Origin: Coriaria nepalensis
Lineage: Eukaryota > Streptophyta > Magnoliopsida > Cucurbitales > Coriariaceae
Assembly (NCBI GenBank): GCA_027186245.1
Contig: CP114481.1
Location: 37,293,501-37,357,500 of the forward strand
Length of the DNA stretch: 64,000 bases
Direction: 5' to 3'
Shown here: piece by piece, positions 10,973 through 24,500 of the stretch
How positions within the stretch are numbered: position 1 is the stretch's first letter
How the letters are laid out: each line of letters opens with the position of its first letter
The notes under the pieces: generated by a model
The model's input: only the letters and a program-made list of their open reading frames with translations
Told to the model about the DNA's origin: nothing
Databases searched by the model: none
Position numbers and translations under genes: made by a program

Positions 10973-12670
10973 TAAAATAATTTCAATGAGTCATTTCAAG
11001 TCAATAACTTATTTCAAAGCAAGTCGAACGGATTCAATTTTTGCCCAACAAACACAAGTTTTGTGCATAACTTGCAAATGATCAATGCAAGGAAAGTGTG
11101 CATTCGTTTAACCTTAAAATCATTTCAATGAGTCATTTCAAGTCAATAACTTATTTCAAAGCAAGTCGAACGAATTCTATTTTTGCACTACAAACACAAG
11201 TTTTGTGCATAACTTGCAAATGATCAATGCAAGGAAAGTGTGCATTCGTTTAACCTTAAAATCATTTCAATGAGTCATTTCAAGTCAATAACTTATTTCA
11301 AAGCAAGTCGAACGAATTCTATTTTTGCACTACAAACAGAAGTTTTGTGCATAACTTGCAAATGATCAATGAAAGGAAAGTGTGCATTCGTTTAACTTAA
11401 AATCATTTCAATGAGTCATTTCAAGTTAATAATTTATTTCCAAGCAAGTCGAACGAATTCAATTTTTGCACTACAAACAGAAGTTTTTTGCATAACTTGC
11501 AAATGATCAATGCAAGGAAAGTGTGCATTCGTTTAACTTAAAATCATTTCAATGAGTCATTTCAAGTCAACAATTTATTTCAAAGCAAGTCGAACGAATT
11601 CAATTTTTGCACTACAAACACAAGTTTTGTGCACAACTTCCAAATGATCAATGCAAGGAAAGTGGGCATTCGTTTAACTTAAAATCATTTCAATGAGTCA
11701 TTTCAAGTCAATAAGTTATTTCTAACCAAGTCGAACGAATTCAATTTTTGCACTACAAACACAAGTTTTGTGCATAACTTGCAAATGATCAATGCAAGGA
11801 AAGTGTGCATTCGTTTAACCTTTAAATCATTTCAATGAGTCATTTCAAATCAATAACTTATTTCAAAGCAAGTCGAACGAATTCAATTTTTGCAGTACAA
11901 ACAGAAGTTTTGTGCATAACTTGCAAATGATCAATGCAAGGAAAGTGTGCATTCGTTTAACTTAAAATCATTTCAATGAGTCATTTCAAGTCAATAATTT
12001 ATTTCAAAGCAAGTCGAACGAATTCAATTTTTGCACTACAAACACAAGTTTTGTGCATAACTTGCAAATGATCAATGCAAGGAAAGTGTGCATTCGTTTA
12101 ACCTTAAAATCATTTCAATGAGTCATTTCAAATCAATAACTTATTTCAAAGCAAGTCGAACAAATTCAATTTTTGCAGTACAAACAGAAGTTTTGTGCAT
12201 AACTTGCAAATGATCAATGCAAGGAAAGTGTGCATTCGTTTAACCTTAAAATCATTTCAATGAGTCATTTCAAGTCAATAACTTATTTCAAAGCAAGTCG
12301 AACGAATTCAATTTTTGCACTACAAACACAAGTTCTGTGCATAACTTGCAAATGATCAATGCGAGGAAAGTGTGCATTCGTTTAACTTAAAATCATTTCA
12401 ATGAGTCATTTCAAGTCAATAACTTATTTCAAAGCAAGTCGAACGAATTCTATTTTTGCACTACAAACACAAGTTTTGTGCATAACTTGCAAATGATCAA
12501 TGCAAGGAAAGTGTGCATTCGTTTAACTTAAAATCATTTCAATGAGTCATTTCAAGTCAATAAGTTATTTCTAACCAAGTCGAACGAATTCAATTTTTGC
12601 ACTACAAACACAAGTTTTGTGCATAACTTGCAAATGATCATTGCAAGGAAAGTGTGCATTCGTTTAACCT
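10973..12670 (+). repeat. Higher-order repeat B, copy 2 (1,698 bp)
   Basis: This is the second tandem copy, in the same monomer order as copy 1. Agreement ends near 12,675, where the array changes to the AATGTGTC/GAAATCT family, while copy 1 runs into the AAAATAATTTC monomer that begins this copy. I saw no large internal difference between the two copies, so the duplication appears recent. Confidence 0.88.
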
Positions 12671-15290
12671 TAAAATCATTTCAATGTGTCATTTCAAGTC
12701 AATAACTTATTTCAAAGCAAGTCGAACGAAATCTATTTTTGCACTACAAACACAAGTTTTGTGCATAACTTGCAAATGATCAATGCAAGGAAAGTGTGCA
12801 CTCGTTTAACCTTCAAATCATTTCAATGAGTCATTTCAAGTTAATAACTTATTTCCAAGCAAGTCGAACGAATTCTATTTTTACACTACAAACAGAAGTT
12901 TTTTGCATAACTTGCAAATGATCAATGCAAGGAAAGTGTGCATTCGTTTAACCTTAAAATCATTTCAATGAGTCATTTCCAGTCAATAACTTATTTCAAA
13001 GCAAGTCGAACGAATTCAATTTTTGCACTACAAACACAAGTTTTGTGCATAACTTGCAAATGATCAATGCAAGGAAAGTGTGCATTCGTTTAACCTTAAA
13101 ATCATTTCAATGAGTCATTTCAAATCAATAACTTATTTCAAAGCAAGTCGAACAAATTCAATTTTTGCAGTACAAACAGAAGTTTTGTGCATAACTTGCA
13201 AATGATCAATGCAAGGAAAGTGTGCATTCGTTTAACCTTAAAATCATTTCAATGAGTCATTTCAAGTCAATAACTTATTTCAAAGCAAGTCGAACGAATT
13301 CAATTTTTGCACTACAAACACAAGTTTTGTGCATAACTTGCAAATGATCAATGCGAGGAAAGTGTGCATTCGTTTAACTTAAAATCATTTCAATGAGTCA
13401 TTTCAAGTCAATAACTTATTTCAAAGCAAGTCGAACGAATTCTATTTTTGCACTACAAACACAAGTTTTGTGCATAACTTGCAAATGATCAATGCAAGGA
13501 AAGTGTGCATTCGTTTAACTTAAAATCATTTCAATGAGTCATTTCAAGTCAATAAGTTATTTCTAACCAAGTCGAACGAATTCAATTTTTGCACTACAAA
13601 CACAAGTTTTGTGCATAACTTGCAAATGATCATTGCAAGGAAAGTGTGCATTCGTTTCACCTTAAAATCATTTCAATGTGTCATTTCAAGTCAATAACTT
13701 ATTTCAAAGCAAGTCGAACGAAATCTATTTTTGCACTACAAACACAAGTTTTGTGCATAACTTGCAAATGATCAATGCAAGGAAAGTGTGCACTCGTTTA
13801 ACCTTCAAATCATTTCAATGAGTCATTTCAAGTTAATAACTTATTTCCAAGCAAGTCGAACGAATTCTATTTTTACACTACAAACAGAAGTTTTTTGCAT
13901 AACTTGCAAATGATCAATGCAAGGAAAGTGTGCATTCGTTTAACCTTAAAATCATTTCAATGAGTCATTTCAAGTCAATAACTTATTTCAAAGCAAGTCG
14001 AACGAATTCTATTTTTGCACTACAAACACAAGTTTTGTGCATAACTTGCAAATGATCAATGCAAGGAAAGTGTGCATTCGTTTAACTTAAAATCATTTCA
14101 ATGAGTCATTTCAAGTCAATAAGTTATTTCTAACCAGGTCGAACGAATTCAATTTTTGCACTACAAACACAAGTTTTGTGCATAACTTGCAAATGATCAA
14201 TGCAAGGAAAGTGTGCATTCGTTTAACCTTAAAATCGTTTCAATGAGTCATTTCAAATCAATAACTTATTTCAAAGCAAGTCGAACAAATTCAATTTTTG
14301 CAGTACAAACAGAAGTTTTGTGCATAACTTGCAAATGATCAATGCAAGGAAAGTGTGCATTCGTTTAACCTTAAAATCATTTCAATGAGTCATTTCAAGT
14401 CAATAACTTATTTCAAAGCAAGTCGAACGAATTCAATTTTTGCACTACAAACACAAGTTTTGTGCATAACTTGCAAATGATCAATGCGAGGAAAGTGTGC
14501 ATTCGTTTAACTTAAAATCATTTCAATGAGTCATTTCAAGTCAATAACTTATTTCAAAGCAAGTCGAACGAATTCTATTTTTGCACTACAAACACAAGTT
14601 TTGTGCATAACTTGCAAATGATCAATGCAAGGAAAGTGTGCATTCGTTTAACTTAAAATCATTTCAATGAGTCATTTCAAGTCAATAAGTTATTTCTAAC
14701 CGAGTCGAACGAATTCAATTTTTGCACTACAAACACAAGTTTTGTGCATAACTTGCAAATGATCATTGCAAGGAAAGTGTGCATTCGTTTAACCTTAAAA
14801 TCATTTCAATGTGTCATTTCAAGTCAATAACTTATTTCAAAGCAAGTCGAACGAAATCTATTTTTGCACTACAAACACAAGTTTTGTGCATAACTTGCAA
14901 ATGATCAATGCAAGGAAAGTGTGCACTCGTTTAACCTTCAAATCATTTCAATGAGTCATTTCAAGTTAATAACTTATTTCCAAGCAAGTCGAACGAATTC
15001 TATTTTTACACTACAAACAGAAGTTTTTTGCATAACTTGCAAATGATCAATGCAAGGAAAGTGTGCATTCGTTTAACCTTAAAATCATTTCAATGAGTCA
15101 TTTCAAGTCAATAACTTATTTCAAAGCAAGTCGAACGAATTCTATTTTTGCACTACAAACACAAGTTTTGTGCATAACTTGCAAATGATCAATGCAAGGA
15201 AAGTGTGCATTCGTTTAACTTAAAATCATTTCAATGAGTCATTTCAAGTCAATAAGTTATTTCTAACCAGGTCGAACGAATTCAATTTTT
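12671..15290 (+). repeat. Higher-order repeat C, 7- and 8-monomer units
   Basis: The AATGTGTC variant recurs at 12,686, 13,678 and 14,811, giving units of 992 bp (seven monomers) and 1,133 bp (eight monomers). GAACAAATTC at 13,151 and 14,284 also has the 1,133-bp offset. The unit is the AATGTGTC monomer, the GCACTCG monomer, the CAGAAGTTTTTTGC monomer, others including GAACAAATTC and GCGAGG types, and an AATAAGTTATTTCTAACC monomer. The one-monomer length difference reflects gain or loss of an AATAAGTTATTTCTAACC monomer near 14.1 kb. The opening monomers are shared with repeat A. Confidence 0.8.
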
Positions 15291-16530
15291 GCACTACAAA
15301 CACAAGTTTTGTGCATAACTTGCAAATGATCATTGCAAGGAAAGTGTGCATTCGTTTAACCTAAAATCATTTCAATGAGTCATTTCAAATCAATAATTTA
15401 TTTCAAAGCAAGTCGAACGGATTCAATTTTTGCACAACAAACACAAGTTTTATGCATAACTTGCAAATGATCAATGCAAGGAAAGTGTGCATTCGTTTAA
15501 CCTTAAAATCATTTCAATGAGTCATTTCAAGTCAATAACTTATTTCAAAGCAAGTCGAACGGATTCAACTTTTGCCCAACAAACACAAGTTTTGTGCATA
15601 ACTTGCAAATGATCAATGCAAGGAAAGTGTGCATTCGTTTAACCTTAAAATCATTTCAATGAGTCATTTCAAGTCAATAACTTATTTCAAAGCAAGTCGA
15701 ACGAATTCTATTTTTGCACTACAAACACAAGTTTTGTGCATAACTTGCAAATGATCAATGCAAGGAAAGTGTGCATTCGTTTAACCTTAAAATCATTTCA
15801 ATGAGTCATTTCAAGTCAATAACTTATTTCAAAGCAAGTCGAACGAATTCTATTTTTGCACTACAAACAGAAGTTTTGTGCATAACTTGCAAATGATCAA
15901 TGAAAGGAAAGTGTGCATTCGTTTAACTTAAAATCATTTCAATGAGTCATTTCAAGTTAATAATTTATTTCCAAGCAAGTCGAACGAATTCAATTTTTGC
16001 ACTACAAACAGAAGTTTTTTGCATAACTTGCAAATGATCAATGCAAGGAAAGTGTGCATTCGTTTAACTTAAAATCATTTCAATGAGTCATTTCAAGTCA
16101 ACAATTTATTTCTAAGCAAGTCGAACGAATTCAATTTTTGCACTACAAACACAAGTTTTGTGCACAACTTCCAAATGATCAATGCAAGGAAAGTGTGCAT
16201 TCGTTTAACCTTAAAATCATTTCAATGAGTCATTTCAAGTCAATAACTTATTTCAAAGCAAGTCGAACGAATTCAATTTTCGCACTACAAACACAAGTTT
16301 TGGGCATAACTTGCAAATGATCAATGCAAGGAAAGTGTGCATTCGTTTAACCTTAAAATCATTTCAATGATTTTTTCAAGTCAATAACTTATTTCAAAGC
16401 AAGTCGAATGAATTCTATTTTTGCACAACAAACACGAGTTTTGTGCATAACTTGCAAATGATCAATGCAAGGAAAGTGTGCATTCGTTTAACCTTAAAAT
16501 CATTTCAATGAGTCATTTCAAGTCAATAAT
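15291..16530 (+). repeat. Recurring block P, copy 1
   Basis: The ordered marker series is AACCTAAAATC (15,358), GCACAACAAACACAAGTTTTATGC, GCCCAAC, ATGAAAGG (about 15,900), CAGAAGTTTTTTGC, GTGCACAACTTCCAAATG, GTTTTGGGCATAAC, GATTTTTTCAAG and CACGAGTTTTGTG. The same series appears 7,368 bp later, and again after further steps of 1,839 and 2,549 bp. It diverges near 16,530, where TTTATTTCAAACC replaces TTATTTCAAAGC. Private changes include GATTCAACTTTTGCCC near 15,565. Confidence 0.83.
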
Positions 16531-18304
16531 TTATTTCAAACCAAGTCGAACGAATTCAATATTTGCACTACAAACACAAGTTTTGTGCATAACTTCCAAA
16601 TGATCAATGCAAGGAAAGTGGGCATTCGTTTAACTTAAAATCATTTCAATGAGTCATTTCAAGTCAATAAGTTATTTCTAACCAAGTCGAACGAATTCAA
16701 TTTTTGCACTACAAACACAAGTTTTGTGCATAACTTGCAAATGATCAATGCAAGGAAAGTGTGCATTCGTTTAACCTTTAAATCATTTCAATGAGTCATT
16801 TCAAATCAATAACTTATTTCAAAGCAAGTCGAACGAATTCAATTTTTGCAGTACAAACAGAAGTTTTGTGCATAACTTGCAAATGATCAATGCAAGGAAA
16901 GTGTGCATTCATTTAACTTAAAATCATTTCAATGAGTCATTTCAAGTCAATAATTTATTTCAAAGCAAGTCGAACGAATTCAATTTTTGCACTACAAACA
17001 CAAGTTTTGTGCATAACTTGCAAATGATCAATGCAAGGAAAGTGTGCATTCTTTTAACTTAAAATCATTTCAATGAGTCATTTCAAGTCAATAATTTATT
17101 TCAAAGCAAGTCGAACGAATTCAATTTTTGCACTACAAACACAAGTTTTGTGCATAACTTGCAAATGATCAATGCAAGGAAAGTGTGCATTCGTTTAACC
17201 TTAAAATCATTTCAATGAGTCATTTCAAATCAATAACTTATTTCAAAGCAAGTCGAACGAATTCAATTTTTGCAGTACAAACAGAAGTTTTGTGCATAAC
17301 TTGCAAATGATCAATGCAAGGAAAGTGTGCATTCGTTTAACTTAAAATCATTTCAATGAGTCATTTCAAGTCAATAATTTATTTCAAAGCAAGTCGAACG
17401 AATTCAATTTTTGCACTACAAACACAAGTTTTGTGCATAACTTGCAAATGATCAATGCAAGGAAAGTGTGCATTCGTTTAACATTAAAATCATTTCAATG
17501 AGTCATTTCAAATCAATAACTTATTTCAAAGCAAGTCGAACAAATTCAATTTTTGCAGTACAAACAGAAGTTTTGTGCATAACTTGCAAATGATCAATGC
17601 AAGGAAAGTGTGCATTCGTTTAACCTTAAAATCATTTCAATGAGTCATTTCAAGTCAATAACTTATTTCAAAGCAAGTCGAACGAATTCAATTTTTGCAC
17701 TACAAACACAAGTTTTGTGCATAACTTGCAAATGACCAATGCGAGGAAAGTGTGCAATCGTTTAACTCAAAATCATTTCAATGAGTCATTTCAAGTCAAT
17801 GACTTATTTCAAAGCAAGTTGAACGAATTCTATTTTTTCACTACAAACACAAGTTTTGTGCATAACTTGCAAATGATCAATGCAAGGAAAGTGTGCATTC
17901 GTTTAACTTAAAATCATTTCAATGAGTCATTTCAAGTCAATAAGTTATTTCTAACCAAGTCGAACGAATTCAATTTTTGCACTACAAACACAAGTTTTGT
18001 GCATAACTTGCAAATGATCATTGCAAGGAAAGTGTGCATTCGTTTAACCTTAAAATCATTTCAATGTGTCATTTCAAGTCAATAACTTATTTCAAAGCAA
18101 GTCAAGTGAATTCAATTTTTGCACTACAAACACAAGTTTTGTGCATAACTTGCAAATGATCAATGCAAGGAAAGTGTGCATTCGTTTAACCTTAAAATCA
18201 TTTCAATGAGTCATTTCAAATCAATGACTTATTTCAAAGCAAGTTGAACGAATTCAATTTTTGCACTACAAACAGAAGTTTTGTGCATAACTTGCAAATG
18301 ATCA
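16531..18304 (+). repeat. Mosaic of satellite monomers between blocks
   Basis: This stretch has only satellite monomers, mainly 141-bp types (AACTTAAAATC with AATAATTTATTT), GCAGTACAAACAGAAG types and AATAAGTTATTTCTAACC types. Near 17,735-17,770 one GCGAGG monomer has three private changes (GACCAATG, GCAATCG, AACTCAAAATC). The last removes the usual stop and creates a spurious 64-codon frame. There is no gene and no unique sequence. Confidence 0.75.
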
Positions 18305-20997
18305 TTGCAAGGAAAGTGTGCACTCGTTTAACCTTCAAATCATTTCAATGAGTCATTTCAAGTTAATAACTTATTTCCAAGCAAGTCGAACGAATTCTAT
18401 TTTTACACTACAAACAGAAGTTTTTTGCATAACTTGCAAATGATCAATGCAAGGAAAGTGTGCATTCGTTTAACCTTAAAATCATTTCAATGAGTCATTT
18501 CAAGTCAATAACTTATTTCAAAGCAAGTCGAACGAATTCTATTTTTGCACTACAAACACAAGTTTTGTGCATAACTTGCAAATGATCAATGCAAGGAAAG
18601 TGTGCATTCGTTTAACCTTAAAATCATTTCAATGAGTCATTTCAAGTCAATAACTTATTTCAAAGCAAGTCAAGTGAATTCAATTTTTGCACTACAAACA
18701 CAAGTTTTGTGCATAACTTGCAAATGATCAATGCAAGGAAAGTGTGCATTCGTTTAACCTTAAAATCATTTCAATGAGTCATTTCAAATCAATAACTTAT
18801 TTCAAAGCAAGTCGAACAAATTCAATTTTTGCAGTACAAACAAAAGTTTTGTGCATAACTTGCAAATGATCAATGCAAGGAAAGTGTGCATTCGTTTAAC
18901 CTTAAAATCATTTCAATGAGTCATTTCAAGTCAATAACTTATTTCAAAGCAAGTCGAACGAATTCAATTTTTGCACTACAAACACAAGTTTTGTGCATAA
19001 CTTGCAAATGATCAATGCGAGGAAAGTGTGCATTCGTTTAACTTAAAATCATTTCAATGAGTCATTTCAAGTCAATGACTTATTTCAAAGCAAGTTGAAC
19101 GAATTCAATTTTTGCACTACAAACAGAAGTTTTGTGCATAACTTGCAAATGATCATTGCAAGGAAAGTGTGCATTCGTTTAACCATAAAATCATTTCAAT
19201 GTGTCATTTCAAGTCAATAACTTATTTCAAAGCAAGTCGAACGAAATCTATTTTTGCACTACAAACACAAGTTTTGTGCATAACTTGCAAATGATCAATG
19301 CAAGGAAAGTGTGCACTCGTTTAACCTTCAAATCATTTCAATGAGTCATTTCAAGTTAATAACTTATTTCCAAGCAAGTCGAACGAATTCTATTTTTACA
19401 CTACAAACAGAAGTTTTTTGCATAACTTGCAAATGATCAATGCAAGGAAAGTGTGCATTCGTTTAACCTTAAAATCATTTCAATGAGTCATTTCAAGTCA
19501 ATAACTTATTTCAAAGCAAGTCGAACGAATTCTATTTTTGCACTACAAACACAAATTTTGTGCATAACTTGCAAATGATCAATGCAAGGAAAGTGTGCAT
19601 TCGTTTAACCTTAAAATTATTTCAATGAGTCATTTCAAGCCAAGAACTTATTTCAAAGCAAGTCGAGTGAATTCAATTTTTGCACTACAAACACAAGTTT
19701 TGTGCATAACTTGCAAATGATCAATGCAAGGAAAGTGTGCATTCGTTTAACCTTAAAATCATTTCAATGAGTCATTTCAAGTCAATAACTTATTTCAAAG
19801 CAAGTCGAACGAATTCTATTTTTGCAGTACAAACAGAAGTTTTGTGCATAACTTGCAAATGATCAATGCAAGGAAAGTGTGCATTCGTTTAACCTTAAAA
19901 TCATTTCAATGAGTCATTTCAAGTCAATAACTTATTTCAAAGCAAGTCGAACGAATTCAATTTTTGCACTACAAACACAAGTTTTGTGCATAACTTGCAA
20001 ATGATCAATGCGAGGAAAGTGTGCATTCGTTTAACTTAAAATCATTTCAATGAGTCATTTCAAGTCAATGACTTATTTCAAAGCAAGTTGAACGAATTCT
20101 ATTTTTTCACTACAAACACAAGTTTTGTGCATAACTTGCAAATGATCAATGCAAGGAAAGTGTGCATTCTTTTAACTTAAAATCATTTCAATGAGTCATT
20201 TCAAGTCAATAATTTATTTCAAAGCAAGTCGAACGAATTCAATTTTTGCACTACAAACACAAGTTTTGTGCATAACTTGCAAATGATCAATGCAAGGAAA
20301 GTGTGCATTCGTTTAACCTTAAAATCATTTCAATGAGTCATTTCAAATCAATAACTTATTTCAAAGCAAGTCGATCGAATTCAATTTTTGCAGTACAAAC
20401 AGAAGTTTTGTGCATAACTTGCAAATGATCAATGCAAGGAAAGTGTGCATTCGTTTAACTTAAAATCATTTCAATGAGTCATTTCAAGTCAATAATTTAT
20501 TTCAAAGCAAGTCGAACGAATTCAATTCTTGCACTACAAACACAAGTTTTGTGCATAACTTGCAAATGATCAATGCAAGGAAAGTGTGCATTCGTTTAAC
20601 CTTAAAATCATTTCAATGAGTCATTTCAAGTCAATAACTTATTTCAAAGCAAGTCGAACGAATTCTATTTTTGCACTACAAACACAAGTTTTGTGCATAA
20701 CTTGCAAATGATCAATGCAAGGAAAGTGTGCATTCGTTTAACTTAAAATCATTTCAATGAGTCATTTCAAGTCAATAAGTTATTTCTAACCAACTCGAAC
20801 GAATTCAATTTTTGCACTACAAACACAAGTTTTGTGCATAACTTGCAAATGATCATTGCAAGGAAAGTGTGCATTCGTTTAACCTTAAAATCATTTCAAC
20901 GTGTCATTTCAAGTCAATAACTTATTTCAAAGCAAGTCGAACGAAATCTATTTTTGCACTACAAACACAAGTTTTGTGCATAACTTGCAAATGATCA
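18305..20997 (+). repeat. Higher-order repeat D, copy 1 (19 monomers, 2,693 bp)
   Basis: Markers with a 2,693-bp offset are GCACTCG (18,320/21,013), TTTTACACTAC (18,401/21,094), GCAAGTCAAGTG (18,665/21,358), the rare AACCATAAAATC (19,181/21,874) and ACAAATTTTGTG (19,551/22,244). One or two monomers near 18.7-18.9 kb are of the GAACAAATTC/ACAAAAGTTTT type, where copy 2 has CACGAGTTTCGTG and CAGAGAGTC types, so the copies are not colinear throughout. Private changes near 19,617-19,645 (AAAATTATTTC, AAGCCAAGAAC) are absent from copy 2. Confidence 0.8.
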
Positions 20998-22660
20998 ATG
21001 CAAGGAAAGTGTGCACTCGTTTAACCTTCAAATCATTTCAATGAGTCATTTCAAGTTAATAACTTATTTCCAAGCAAGTCGAACGAATTCTATTTTTACA
21101 CTACAAACAGAAGTTTTTTGCATAACTTGCAAATGATCAATGCAAGGAAAGTGTGCATTCGTTTAACCTTAAAATCATTTCAATGAGTCATTTCAAGTCA
21201 ATAACTTATTTCAAAGCAAGTCGAACGAATTCTATTTTTGCACTACAAACACAAGTTTTGTGCATAACTTGCAAATGATCAATGCAAGGAAAGTGTGCAT
21301 TCGTTTAACCTTAAAATCATTTCAATGAGTCATTTCAAGTCAATAACTTATTTCAAAGCAAGTCAAGTGAATTCAATTTTTGCACTACAAACACGAGTTT
21401 CGTGCATAACTTGCAAATGATCAATGCAAGGAAAGTGTGCATTCGTTTAACCTTTAAATCATTTCAGAGAGTCATTACAAGTAAATAACTTATTTCAAAG
21501 CAAGTCGAACGAATTCTATTTTTGCAGTACAAACAGAAGTTTTGTGCATAACTTGCAAATGATCAATGCAAGGAAAGTGTGCATTCGTTTAACCTTAAAA
21601 TCATTTCAATGAGTCATTTCAAGTCAATAACTTATTTCAAAGCAAGTCGAACGAATTCAATTTTTGCACTACAAACACAAGTTTTGTGCATAACTTGCAA
21701 ATGATCAATGCGAGGAAAGTGTGCATTCGTTTAACTTAAAATCATTTCAATGAGTCATTTCAAGTCAATGACTTATTTCAAAGCAAGTTGAACGAATTCA
21801 ATTTTTGCACTACAAACACAAGTTTTGTGCATAACTTGCAAATGATCATTGCAAGGAAAGTGTGCATTCGTTTAACCATAAAATCATTTCAATGTGTCAT
21901 TTCAAGTCAATAACTTATTTCAAAGCAAGTCGAACGAAATCTATTTTTGCACTACAAACACAAGTTTTGTGCATAACTTGCAAATGATCAATGCAAGGAA
22001 AGTGTGCACTCGTTTAACCTTCAAATCATTTCAATGAGTCATTTCAAGTTAATAACTTATTTCCAAGCAAGTCGAACGAATTCTATTTTTACACTACAAA
22101 CAGAAGTTTTTTGCATAACTTGCAAATGATCAATGCAAGGAAAGTGTGCATTCGTTTAACCTTAAAATCATTTCAATGAGTCATTTCAAGTCAATAACTT
22201 ATTTCAAAGCAAGTCGAACGAATTCTATTTTTGCACTACAAACACAAATTTTGTGCATAACTTGCAAATGATCAATGCAAGGAAAGTGTGCATTCGTTTA
22301 ACCTTAAAATCATTTCAATGAGTCATTTCAAGTCAATAACTTATTTCAAAGCAAGTCGAGTGAATTCAATTTTTGCACTACAAACACAAGTTTTGTGCAT
22401 AACTTGCAAATGATCAATGCAAGGAAAGTGTGCATTCGTTTAACCTTAAAATCATTTCAATGAGTCATTTCAAGTCAATAACTTATTTCAAAGCAAGTCG
22501 AACGAATTCTATTTTTGCAGTACAAACAGAAGTTTTGTGCATAACTTGCAAATGATCAATGCAAGGAAAGTGTGCATTCGTTTAACCTTAAAATCATTTC
22601 AATGAGTCATTTCAAGTCAATAACTTATTTCAAAGCAAGTCGAACGAATTCAATTTTTGC
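20998..22660 (+). repeat. Higher-order repeat D, copy 2, truncated
   Basis: The partial second copy of the 2,693-bp unit starts at the GCACTCG monomer and ends near 22,660, where block P (ATCATTGCAAGG then AACCTAAAATC) takes over. It carries the CACGAGTTTCGTG/CAGAGAGTC monomers that are missing from the matching part of copy 1. The same pair is found in repeat A at 1.7 and 5.4 kb, which suggests exchange between distant parts of the array. Confidence 0.78.
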
Positions 22661-24500
22661 ACTACAAACACAAGTTTTGTGCATAACTTGCAAATGATCA
22701 TTGCAAGGAAAGTGTGCATTCGTTTAACCTAAAATCATTTCAATGAGTCATTTCAAATCAATAATTTATTTCAAAGCAAGTCGAACGGATTCAATTTTTG
22801 CACAACAAACACAAGTTTTATGCATAACTTGCAAATGATCAATGCAAGGAAAGTGTGCATTCGTTTAACCTTAAAATCATTTCAATGAGTCATTTCAAGT
22901 CAATAACTTTTTTCAAAGCAAGTCGAACGGATTCAATTTTTGCCCAACAAACACAAGTTTTGTGCATAACTTGCAAATGATCAATGCAAGGAAAGTGTGC
23001 ATTCGTTTAACCTTAAAATCATTTCAATGAGTCATTTCAAGTCAATAACTTATTTCAAAGCAAGTCGAACGAATTCTATTTTTGCACTACAAACACAAGT
23101 TTTGTGCATAACTTGCAAATGATCAATGCAAGGAAAGTGTGCATTCGTTTAACCTTAAAATCATTTCAATGAGTCATTTCAAGTCAATAACTTATTTCAA
23201 AGCAAGTCGAACGAATTCTATTTTTGCACTACAAACAGAAGTTTTGTGCATAACTTGCAAATGATCAATGAAAGGAAAGTGTGCATTCGTTTAACTTAAA
23301 ATCATTTCAATGAGTTATTTCAAGTCAATAATTTATTTCCAAGCAAGTCGAACGAATTCAATTTTTGCACTACAAACAGAAGTTTTTTGCATAACTTGCA
23401 AATGATCAATGCAAGGAAAGTGTGCATTCGTTTAACTTAAAATCATTTCAATGAGTCATTTCAAGTCAACAATTTATTTCAAAGCAAGTCGAACGAATTC
23501 AATTTTTGCACTACAAACACAAGTTTTGTGCACAACTTCCAAATGATCAATGCAAGGAAAGTGTGCATTCGTTTAACCTTAAAATCATTTCAATGAGTCA
23601 TTTCAAGTCAATAACTTATTTCAAAGCAAGTCGAACGAATTCAATTTTTGCACTACAAACACAAGTTTTGGGCATAACTTGCAAATGATCAATGCAAGGA
23701 AAGTGTGCATTCGTTTAACCTTAAAATCATTTCAATGATTTTTTCAAGTCAATAACTTATTTCAAAGCAAGTCGAATGAATTCTATTTTTGCACAACAAA
23801 CACGAGTTTTGTGCATAACTTGCAAATGATCAATGCAAGGAAAGTGTGCATTCGTTTAACCTTAAAATCATTTCAATGAGTCATTTCAGGTCAATAACTT
23901 ATTTCAAAGCAAGTCGAACGAATTCAATTTTTGCACTACAAACACAAGTTCTGTGCATAACTTGCAAATGATCATTGCAAGGAAAGTGTGCATTCGTTTA
24001 ACCTTAAAATCATTTCAATGATTTTTTCAAGTCAATAACTTATTTCAAAGCAAGTCGAACGCATTCTATTTTTGCACTACAAACACAAGTTTTGTGCATA
24101 ACTTGCAAATGATCAATGCAAGGAAAGTGTCCATTCGTTTAACCTTTAAATCATTTCAATGAGTCATTTCAAGTCGATAAGTTATTTCAAAGCAAGTCGA
24201 ACGAATTCAATTTTTGCACTACAAACATAAGTTTTTTGCATAACTTGCAAATGATCAATGCAAGGAAAGTGTCCATTCGTTTAACTTAAAATCATTTCAA
24301 TGAGTCATTTCAAGTCAATAACTTATTTCAAAGCAAGTCGAACGAATTCAATTTTTGCACTACAAACACAAGTTTTGTGGAGAACTTGCAAATGATCAAT
24401 GCAAGGAAAGTGTGCATTCGTTTAACTTAAAATCATTTCAATGAGTCATTTCAAGTCAATAATTTATTTCAAAGCAAGTCGAACGAATTCAATTTTTGCA
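22661..24500 (+). repeat. Recurring block P, copy 2 (1,839-bp step to next)
   Basis: AACCTAAAATC at 22,726 is 7,368 bp after its partner in copy 1 and 1,839 bp (13 monomers) before that in copy 3. The full marker series is present. After it come a second GATTTTTTCAAG monomer with GAACGCATTC, GTGTCCATTCG monomers and a GTGGAGAACTTGC monomer, which form a tail shared with the region at 28.3-28.9 kb. Private changes include AATAACTTTTTTC (near 22,907), also seen in copy 4, and GAGTTATTTC (near 23,313). Confidence 0.83.

Noticed and set aside
16138..16320. A 60-codon open frame, repeated at 23506-23688, 25345-25527 and 27894-28076
   Set aside because: It starts with TTG and runs through one monomer into the next. 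The usual stop in GCATAAC is removed by the GCACAAC variant of block P; the 142-bp period then shifts frame, and the frame stops in the following monomer. The copies are identical in protein because block P was duplicated, not because of coding constraint. There is no start context, no domain and no codon signal.
17717..17911. A 64-codon open frame
   Set aside because: It starts with GTG and exists because AACTTAAAATC became AACTCAAAATC in one monomer, turning a TAA stop into CAA. It encodes only translated satellite.
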